Source: HGM11501 sp045123995 (GTDB lineage: Bacteria; Bacillota; Clostridia; CAKSNL01; HGM11501). Taken from it: a DNA stretch of 64,000 bases. Where the stretch lies: NCBI GenBank assembly GCA_045123995.1, contig JBGVKY010000007.1:14515-78514 (forward strand). The letters run 5' to 3'. The notes beneath the pieces are model-generated. The model had not been told where the DNA came from and did no database searches. It saw only the letters and a program-made list of their open reading frames with translations. The translations under genes were made by a program, and so were the position numbers. Of the stretch, positions 58,221 to 64,000 are shown in pieces. The number at the start of each line of letters is the position of its first letter. Position 1 is the stretch's first letter.

Positions 58221-59828
58221 TTATTTGATTAATTCATAAAGTCTGTCCCGATGATTTGTATCTCTCTGAGCGAAAAACTCCTCTGTTCTTTTTTTGTAAA
58301 CAGGTTCTGCTTCAAAGCTGTTTTCTATGAGCTTCTTAAGTGAGGTAAGCAATTCGTCCGCGTTGAGAGTGATTTCACCGAAGCCTTCTTCGAGAGGAAG
58401 GTCGAGCTTTGAATAACCGTGAGTAAGTCCTGCACGGAATTCATCGTAATCAGGCACGAAGTAAATTATCGGTCTGTTGAGGTAAACAAAATCAAACACA
58501 ACTGAAGAGTAGTCGGTAATCATTACAAGATAATCCTGCATATTTATGCCTTCCTGTGTAACGTTGATTCGAGGATTATCCACTTTGATGTAGCTGTCAT
58601 ATTCGCTGAAAATCGGATGGTTTTTGAAATCGAGTGTAAGGTCGTGCTTTTCAAGGATGTCAGTAAGCTCCTTTGAGTTGAGAAATTTGTTGATTTCCTT
58701 ATAGAAAGGGGAGTCAAGGAACTTGTCGACGTTTAAGGCACGTTTATTGTCAATGTATTCTCCGATGAGGTTTTTACGCCACGAAGGAGAGAAAAGAATC
58801 TTTTTCTTAGCGGGAGTTGTAACGTCGATTGTATCCAAACGAGGCATACCGCTGTAAAGGAGATCTTCTTCCTTAAAGCGGTATTTTTCACAGAAATTCT
58901 TTCTTTCGAAATCAGAGGAGATGACAACCTTATCAACATTCGACTTTTCCTTTGCATACATAAAGGGGAGGCTTGCGTGAAGTACACCGTGCTGAAGATA
59001 GATGATGTCCATATCAATCAGGTCATAGTACCATTTAAGCGGTTTGTCTCCGTGGGGACTGATTATTGTTGCAGAGTTGAATGAAGAGAGAATTTTCGAT
59101 GCGTTTATAAAAAGCACCTTGTGACGGAAGCTTCTGAAAAGCAGAAGATTTTTTCTTTGCTCAGGTGTGAAAAGCTTGTCCGCGTTTTTCAGTGAATTGA
59201 CCACATAGTATCTCTTGACTCCGTCTTTGATTTCAGAATCGTGAATGAATTGATAGTAAGCGTTGTCAATCAGATTGTCACGGTCGCAGTAAATCCATAT
59301 TTCTCCAGATTTACGAAGCTTTGAAGCCAAACGATAGATAAGGGCACTTTTGTTTTCACGAAAGGCGGTGATGTCAGCCTGAAGTGCAACTTTTATTCGC
59401 GAAATGATACCTGCTTTACGGAATGTCAGACAGCAGGAGTAGGGATTTGCTTCGACTGTGTACTTTGAGCAAACAGCTTTTCTTCTTGTTTTATTGACCA
59501 CACACCTGTAGTCAAAATTCATACCGGGAGTGACGGATGTACCTGCAAAGTCAAGCACGAAAGAAAGCTTTTCTGAATCCGAAAGCTTTACAGAAAAGTC
59601 AAAACCACCGAAGTCATTGGTTTTTATCTGCTCACTGCTATAACTGAACATCGTGTCAGTCAGGGTGACAGGAGCACGTGTACCATCAGCTGTATCATAA
59701 TAAAGTTGATATTCTGTATAAGGGACAGAGCCTGAATCAACATATCCCGAAACGGTAAGAATGCCGTTGTGCACTTTTATTATATTGAAAACCAATGAAA
59801 AAGATAACTTCTCGTTATAATCTGACAT
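58221..59828 (-). CDS. CDP-glycerol glycerophosphotransferase family protein (TagB/TagF-like)
   Basis: 535 residues from the ATG at 59828 (AAAAGGAGTTGTCGTG upstream). The N-terminal 150 residues form a beta-rich domain seen before the catalytic part in TarF-type enzymes. The catalytic GT-B part has IYLQHGVLHASLPFMY, FSPSWRKN, LDFKNHPIFSEY and ITDYSSVVFDFVYLNRPIIYF. Such enzymes add or polymerise glycerol- or ribitol-phosphate on teichoic acid or capsule. It lies in one operon with GNAT, kinase and SIS genes, an unusual combination. Confidence 0.85.
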   Translation of the reverse strand: MSDYNEKLSFSLVFNIIKVHNGILTVSGYVDSGSVPYTEYQLYYDTADGTRAPVTLTDTMFSYSSEQIKTNDFGGFDFSVKLSDSEKLSFVLDFAGTSVTPGMNFDYRCVVNKTRRKAVCSKYTVEANPYSCCLTFRKAGIISRIKVALQADITAFRENKSALIYRLASKLRKSGEIWIYCDRDNLIDNAYYQFIHDSEIKDGVKRYYVVNSLKNADKLFTPEQRKNLLLFRSFRHKVLFINASKILSSFNSATIISPHGDKPLKWYYDLIDMDIIYLQHGVLHASLPFMYAKEKSNVDKVVISSDFERKNFCEKYRFKEEDLLYSGMPRLDTIDVTTPAKKKILFSPSWRKNLIGEYIDNKRALNVDKFLDSPFYKEINKFLNSKELTDILEKHDLTLDFKNHPIFSEYDSYIKVDNPRINVTQEGINMQDYLVMITDYSSVVFDFVYLNRPIIYFVPDYDEFRAGLTHGYSKLDLPLEEGFGEITLNADELLTSLKKLIENSFEAEPVYKKRTEEFFAQRDTNHRDRLYELIK

Positions 59829-59857
59829 CACGACAACTCCTTTTGAATCGGTCAATG

Positions 59858-60595
59858 TTAAAGCGATTTTATTTTTCCTCTGTATTTTTGGAGAAAGGCT
59901 TCGTTAACGGCATCTCCACCGTCGACATTGCTGCTTGAAAAAACTTCGGGGACGTAGCCGTCTTCAAGCATTTTTTCGATGCAGCCTGTTACGATAGCGT
60001 TAAGCATTGCTGCACCTGCACTTGTTGATGTGGGTGCGGCATTTCTGTTTATTTCGGGGAAGTAAACGCTTGCATCACCGACACAACCCATATTGTCAAG
60101 CACGATATCTGCAAACTCATAAAGCTTTTTACCGCTCGGGTGGCGTGAAGCCATTGATTTTGAATGGTTGAGATTAGTAAGTGCGATTACGGTAAGTTCG
60201 TTTTCTTTGGCAAGCTGTGCCATATCAACGCAGACTCCATTTCTGCCTGAGTTTGAAATGATGATGATAACGTCATCTTTCTTCATTGAATAGTCGTCAA
60301 AAAGCTTCTGCGCGTAGCCCTCAAGTCTTTCAAATTCTGTGCTTTTTGAAGCTGATATGTGAAGCATAAGCTCTTCTTCAAAAACAGGCTGAATTTTAAC
60401 AAGACCACCTGCTCTGTAAAAAAGTTCTTCAGCGAGCATATGCGAATGACCTGTTCCGAAAAGGAAGATGCTATTGTCGTTTTCAAGAGCGACAGCAAAA
60501 GCTTCAGCAGCTTTTTCTATTGAGCTGAGCTGCTTTTCTTTTATCTCATCAAGGATACGGGATAAATTTTCGAGATATTCAAAAGGCTTATTCAT
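59858..60595 (-). CDS. SIS-domain sugar-phosphate-binding protein (UPF0309-like)
   Basis: 245 residues with one SIS domain: SIFLFGTGHSHMLAEELFYRAGG binds the phosphate and IIIISNSGRNGVCVDMAQLAKE the second loop; a GCVGDASVYFPEI segment and an AAMLNAIVTGCIEKM helix complete it. Length fits the UPF0309 group (MurQ-related etherase or isomerase side). Next to a GlcNAc kinase gene, an amino sugar-6-phosphate or MurNAc-6-phosphate reaction is plausible, not shown. Lies 29 bases upstream of the transferase start. Confidence 0.82.
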   Translation of the reverse strand: MNKPFEYLENLSRILDEIKEKQLSSIEKAAEAFAVALENDNSIFLFGTGHSHMLAEELFYRAGGLVKIQPVFEEELMLHISASKSTEFERLEGYAQKLFDDYSMKKDDVIIIISNSGRNGVCVDMAQLAKENELTVIALTNLNHSKSMASRHPSGKKLYEFADIVLDNMGCVGDASVYFPEINRNAAPTSTSAGAAMLNAIVTGCIEKMLEDGYVPEVFSSSNVDGGDAVNEAFLQKYRGKIKSL

Positions 60596-60597
60596 AA

Positions 60598-61497
60598 TTA
60601 TTCACCGTCCGTTTTTATTGCGGCAAAAACCGCGCCGTATTCGGGTGCAAATTCAAGCACATTGATTTCTGCTTTTGGAAATCTTTCATTTACATTTGCA
60701 GAAAAAAGATTTCTGAATTTTTCGTAGTTTTCGAAAATTCCGCCCCAGAGTCCGAGTGGAGTGCCTTCGGGTAACTGTGAAAGCAGAGCAGAAACTGTAT
60801 TTGCAAGGAGCTGTGCATGATTTCGGATGATTGCATCTGCAACACTGTCATTCTCCGCACACTTAAAAACAATAGGTGCCAGCTTCGCAATTTCACTTCT
60901 CGGCATCGGCGGGTCATAGAAAATATCGATCAGCTCAAGCATATCGTTGACCTGATAATGCTCCTTTACAGCATCTGTCAGAAGCGTTTTTTCTGCACTT
61001 CCCTCGTAGCCGCAGATTGCTGCTCTGAGTGCATCAATGCAGATTGCGTAACCTGAGCCTTCATCGCCGAGGATGTAACCCCAACCACCTGTGTGTATGA
61101 TTTCACCATCAGGAAGTCTGCCGACAGCCATTGAACCTGTGCCGCTGATAACCATTGCCGCCGAGCCGTCACATCTCATAGCTTCAAGACCGATGTAAAC
61201 GTCGCTGTCCATTGTGATTTTGTCGCAGTCGATGATTCCCTTGCAGAGCTTTTTTGTGAATTCATCGTCAGCACGTTCCGAAATTGCTGACATACCGATG
61301 AATGCGGCATTGAGCTTCACATCGTTCGGAAGAACACCGTCAACAGTCGCTTTCAGGTTTTTTCGTGCAGTTTCCATACCGACTGAATTGTAGTTTATGC
61401 TTTCACCGACAAAACGGGAAATGAGCTGAGCGTTTTCGTCGCAGATGATTGCGGTAGTCTTTGTGCCGCCACCGTCGATTCCGAGATAATATTTCAT
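60598..61497 (-). CDS. N-acetylglucosamine kinase-like protein (BadF/BadG family)
   Basis: 299 residues of the ASKHA kinase fold: YYLGIDGGGTKTTAIICDE is phosphate-1, VISGTGSMAVGRLPDGEIIHTGGWGYILGDEGSG (in parts) is phosphate-2 and substrate region typical of GlcNAc kinases, and GLWGGIFEN is the adenosine loop. It would phosphorylate GlcNAc or a related sugar, taking up the product of the divergent GH84 enzyme. Two bases separate it from the SIS gene. Confidence 0.85.
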   Translation of the reverse strand: MKYYLGIDGGGTKTTAIICDENAQLISRFVGESINYNSVGMETARKNLKATVDGVLPNDVKLNAAFIGMSAISERADDEFTKKLCKGIIDCDKITMDSDVYIGLEAMRCDGSAAMVISGTGSMAVGRLPDGEIIHTGGWGYILGDEGSGYAICIDALRAAICGYEGSAEKTLLTDAVKEHYQVNDMLELIDIFYDPPMPRSEIAKLAPIVFKCAENDSVADAIIRNHAQLLANTVSALLSQLPEGTPLGLWGGIFENYEKFRNLFSANVNERFPKAEINVLEFAPEYGAVFAAIKTDGE

Positions 61498-61513
61498 AAA
61501 ATCACCTTCAATA

Positions 61514-62080
61514 TCAGGTTTTAAGTCCGAAAGCTACGTCGTCACCGACCTGCTCGAGAAATTCAAATCCGTATTTATTGTAGAAAGCCTTGCCTCTTTC
61601 GTTTTTTGAACCTACAGTCAGCATAACACCGCAGACACCTTTGTTGCGGAGGTGTTCTTTCAGAGAATTAACAAGCATATGTCCGATGCCTTGACGATGA
61701 TATTCGGGAAGAACGTCAATGTGAAGGTGTGCAGGGTATTCTTCCTTGTACTTTTCCTGAAGAACCGTTGAACCGATTGCACCTTTTCTTGCGTTAGAAC
61801 CCCATACAACGAGGTCTTCGTCAAGTCGAGGAACATATTCCTCAAGAAAGACTTTTCTGTACTCGTCATAGTTTTCTGTGCAGATGATGTAAGCGATCGC
61901 ATTATCCTCCTCATCTGCAGCAACAAAACAGTTTCTGCCTTCCTTTTCGATGTAGTAGTTACAGTAGGTTGTGAGGATGTAGTGCTGTTCATCAGGTGTC
62001 ATCTGACACGGACCCTCACTGTTGAGGCAGACAAAACGAACATTTTCCTTGTCTTTTTCTTCAAAAGGTCTTATAATCAT
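61514..62080 (-). CDS. GNAT family N-acetyltransferase
   Basis: 188 residues with the acetyl-CoA motif HIDVLPEYHRQGIGHMLVNSLKEHL (R-x-x-G-x-G/A in YHRQGIGH) and a late GKAFYNKYGFEFL strand. The N-terminal MIIRPFEEKDKENV is the usual GNAT opening. Substrate unknown; amino sugars are a reasonable guess in this operon. First gene of a four-gene unit behind a promoter at 62118-62146. Confidence 0.85.
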   Translation of the reverse strand: MIIRPFEEKDKENVRFVCLNSEGPCQMTPDEQHYILTTYCNYYIEKEGRNCFVAADEEDNAIAYIICTENYDEYRKVFLEEYVPRLDEDLVVWGSNARKGAIGSTVLQEKYKEEYPAHLHIDVLPEYHRQGIGHMLVNSLKEHLRNKGVCGVMLTVGSKNERGKAFYNKYGFEFLEQVGDDVAFGLKT

Positions 62081-62117
62081 ATCGTAATCTCCCGATTCAG
62101 AAAATTCTATTTATAAA

Positions 62118-62146
62118 ATTTTAACATTAAAACGGACAAAAATCAA
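62118..62146 (-). promoter_or_regulatory. Promoter of the GNAT-kinase-SIS-transferase operon
   Basis: On the minus strand: TTGATT (62141-62146), 17-base spacer, TAAAAT (62118-62123), about 38 bases before the GNAT start codon. The divergent GH84 gene starts 20 bases to the right; its own promoter must overlap this region but was not clear. Confidence 0.65.
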
Positions 62147-62165
62147 CTTTCGGAGGTTGTTTATA

Positions 62166-63716
62166 ATGAAAAAATTTTTTGCAGAGATTTTTGAAAAAAA
62201 CAATATCTCAATCAGCGTTACAAAAGAAAACGGGAAAGAACTCTGCTACTGCGAGAAAACACGTAGAGTGACTGATGAAAAATATATTCTCGAGGTGTCT
62301 GACAAAAACGAAGTGAATATTATCTGTTCAGGTGAAAAGAGTGAGTTTTATGCTCTCTGCGATGTTGCAGACAGAGTCGAAAACGGTACACTCGTTGCAG
62401 GTAGATTTGTCTGCTCACCTTTGTTCAGAACAAGAGGATATATAGAGGGCTTTTACGGCACACCGTGGAGTCACGAAAAAAGAAAATCAGTAATGACTCT
62501 TATGGCGAAAAACCGTATGAATACAGTTTACTATGCACCGAAGGATGACGACTATCACAGAGAGCTGTGGCGTGACCTTTATCCTGAAGCTGACCTTGCG
62601 AAGCTCAAGGAGCTTGTTGACCTTGCAAAGGAATATTATATGGATTTTCATTGGTGTATCGCACCCGGTCTTTCGATGAAATATTCAGACGAAAAAGAGT
62701 TTGAAACACTCCTTACAAAAACAAAACAGCTTTACTCAATAGGTGTCCGTCATTTTGGTTTGCTTCTTGATGATATTGATGAAAATCTTGCCTTCCCCGA
62801 AGACAAGGCTATGTACGGCGAAACGGTGAATGCACACATCGACCTTATTGAAAAGTATCACAACGCACTTCTTGAAATTGATTCGACAGCAAAGCTTACA
62901 ATCTGCCCGACACTTTATAACGGTAAGGGTGACGAATATTATATTTCAAAGCTTGGTCAGAATATATCTCCGATGATTTCGCTTTTCTGGACAGGTAAGG
63001 ACATCTGCTCAAGAGAGCTTCTGAGTATGGATGCAATCAAGTTTGTTGAGTGCACACGTCATAAACCGCTTTACTGGGACAATTATCCCGTAAACGATAT
63101 GGCTATGTTCAACGAAATGCACATTTCACCGATAATCAACCGTGATGCAGATTTGTGGAAGTATTCTGAAGGTATTATTTCTAACGCTATGGAATATGCC
63201 GAGTGCTCAAAAATTCCTCTTATCACTTTTGCCGATTATCTCTGGGACAGCGAGGGATATGATCCTGATGCTTCGTGGAGAAATGCTATCCGTCAGGTTG
63301 TGGGCAGGGAGGATGCTGAAAAGTTTACTGTTTTTGCAGACCACCTTTACACTTCCTGTCTTAAGGACGAGCCGTCAAAGATAATGAAAGCACATTTTGC
63401 AGAGGTTTTACGTCTTCTTAAAACAGGCGAGAGTGAAAAGGCTGTTGCACTTGCTGAGGAATACATTGTAAAAATGAAAGAAACCTGCGATTATCTCCGT
63501 CAGGATCTTCCGATTTGTAATGAGCTTAAAAGATGGAGTGAAAAATTCTTCGTTGCGACGGAGATTTTCGAAAACCTGATAGCAGTTCTCAAAAACAAAA
63601 CAGAAGAAAATGTAAAAGCACTTTATGCGACTATCGACAGATACGATTCAATGCCCGTGAAAATTGCAGAAGAAATGAATATGAAGCTCTTCCTCGGAAT
63701 AATGTACGGAATATAA
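62166..63716 (+). CDS. GH84 family beta-N-acetylglucosaminidase (O-GlcNAcase-like)
   Basis: 516 residues from the ATG at 62166 (CGGAGG upstream). A small N-terminal domain (1-80) precedes the GH84 TIM barrel: TRGYIEGFYGTPWSHEKR, NTVYYAPKDDDYHRELWR, and the catalytic Asp202-Asp203 pair in GLLLDDIDE, which acts by substrate-assisted catalysis with the 2-acetamido group. LFWTGKDICSREL and YWDNYPVND shape the site. No signal peptide is seen, so it is probably cytosolic, unlike many secreted bacterial GH84. Divergent from the GlcNAc kinase operon. Confidence 0.9.
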   Translation: MKKFFAEIFEKNNISISVTKENGKELCYCEKTRRVTDEKYILEVSDKNEVNIICSGEKSEFYALCDVADRVENGTLVAGRFVCSPLFRTRGYIEGFYGTPWSHEKRKSVMTLMAKNRMNTVYYAPKDDDYHRELWRDLYPEADLAKLKELVDLAKEYYMDFHWCIAPGLSMKYSDEKEFETLLTKTKQLYSIGVRHFGLLLDDIDENLAFPEDKAMYGETVNAHIDLIEKYHNALLEIDSTAKLTICPTLYNGKGDEYYISKLGQNISPMISLFWTGKDICSRELLSMDAIKFVECTRHKPLYWDNYPVNDMAMFNEMHISPIINRDADLWKYSEGIISNAMEYAECSKIPLITFADYLWDSEGYDPDASWRNAIRQVVGREDAEKFTVFADHLYTSCLKDEPSKIMKAHFAEVLRLLKTGESEKAVALAEEYIVKMKETCDYLRQDLPICNELKRWSEKFFVATEIFENLIAVLKNKTEENVKALYATIDRYDSMPVKIAEEMNMKLFLGIMYGI

Positions 63717-63718
63717 AA

Positions 63719-63758
63719 CAACGGACGGATTCACACGAATCCGTCCGTTGAAGTTTTG
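63719..63758 (+). terminator. Terminator of the GH84 gene
   Basis: CAACGGACGGATTC pairs perfectly with GAATCCGTCCGTTG over a four-base loop, followed by a short T stretch. It starts within a few bases of the stop codon. Confidence 0.85.
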
Positions 63759-63832
63759 CAATATCATTTAGCTCCTGTTTGTTTTTTGCAATAAATTCGG
63801 GTTTGTAGAGTTCTTTAATGGTGCAGATATTA

Positions 63833-63978
63833 GGCCCCCTTGCCTAAAGGGGGCTGGCACGACGAAGTCGTGACTGGGGGATATTTTTAAAGAAAACAAC
63901 GATATTTCAATGTTTTTTCTAAAAGTATCCCTCCGTCTTTTGCTTCGCAAAATCCACCTCCCTTTAGGCAAGGGAGGC
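63833..63978. repeat. Long palindromic repeat element (about 146 bp)
   Basis: The left end has GGCCCCCTTGCCTAAAGGGG and the right end CCTCCCTTTAGGCAAGGGAGG, which pair with each other. Inside, GGGGGATA pairs with TATCCCTCC, and small hairpins (CACGAC-GAA-GTCGTG; TTTTGC/GCAAAA) decorate it. The whole unit folds into one long arm. I recognise the CCTTGCCTAAAGG and CACGACGAAGTCGTG pieces as a dispersed intergenic repeat of gut Clostridia, probably a MITE-like non-autonomous element. Confidence 0.75.
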
Positions 63979-64000
63979 AACGCACTATTTGAAATCGTTC

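Overview
The window looks like a chromosome segment of a spore-forming member of the Clostridia, probably a gut lineage. The evidence is a canonical Firmicutes S10-spc-alpha ribosomal gene order, a CtsR-controlled ctsR-mcsA-mcsB-clpC operon, a CwlD-type amidase and a SleB-type cortex hydrolase, and strong AGGAGG-like ribosome sites and TTGACA/TATAAT promoters. No tRNA, rRNA or CRISPR was seen.

Layout. 1-6.0 kb (minus): start of a citrate synthase, an ABC exporter, radA, a cwlD-like amidase, and typA. 6.1-10.7 kb (plus): the class III heat-shock operon behind two CtsR boxes. 10.7-12.4 kb: class II aldolase and TspO. 12.4-23.6 kb: a compact phage-derived island. One minus-strand operon encodes a large virion protein, a papain-like protease with an SLH domain, holin, amidase, Prp-like protease, scaffold, N4-gp56-type capsid, terminase and portal. 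It is read away from a divergent CI/S24 repressor. I found no integrase, replication or tail genes. 23.6-25.6 kb: Mrp/NBP35 ATPase and an AI-2E family permease. 25.7-33.2 kb: a seven-gene V-type ATPase operon of the Bacteroidetes/spirochaete/chlamydia layout (E, DUF2764, A, B, D, I, K), unusual in a Firmicute. 33.2-49.1 kb: 32 ribosomal, translation and secretion genes from rpsJ to rplQ. 49.1-51.5 kb: sleB and a MATE transporter.

At about 51.5-52.0 kb there is a degraded non-coding stretch, after which codon choice changes visibly: fewer ATA, TTA and AGG codons, more ATT/ATC, CTT/CTC and CGT. The right-hand 12 kb holds a Na/Pi cotransporter and a host- or fungal-glycan set: GH92, a DUF4838 protein, GH84, GlcNAc kinase, a SIS-domain protein, GNAT and a CDP-glycerol transferase. 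It ends in a long palindromic repeat. This part may be acquired DNA or an assembly join.

The items most worth following are: the tail-less capsid-packaging-lysis island with its own S24 repressor; the pairing of a Prp-type protease with a capsid whose N-terminus resembles the L27 cleavage motif; the phage-borne papain-SLH protein; the DUF2764-type V-ATPase with a full Na+-ligand set and a terminator-like hairpin in its leader; and a GH92 enzyme whose expected acid Glu is Gln. All functional statements are from sequence reading alone.
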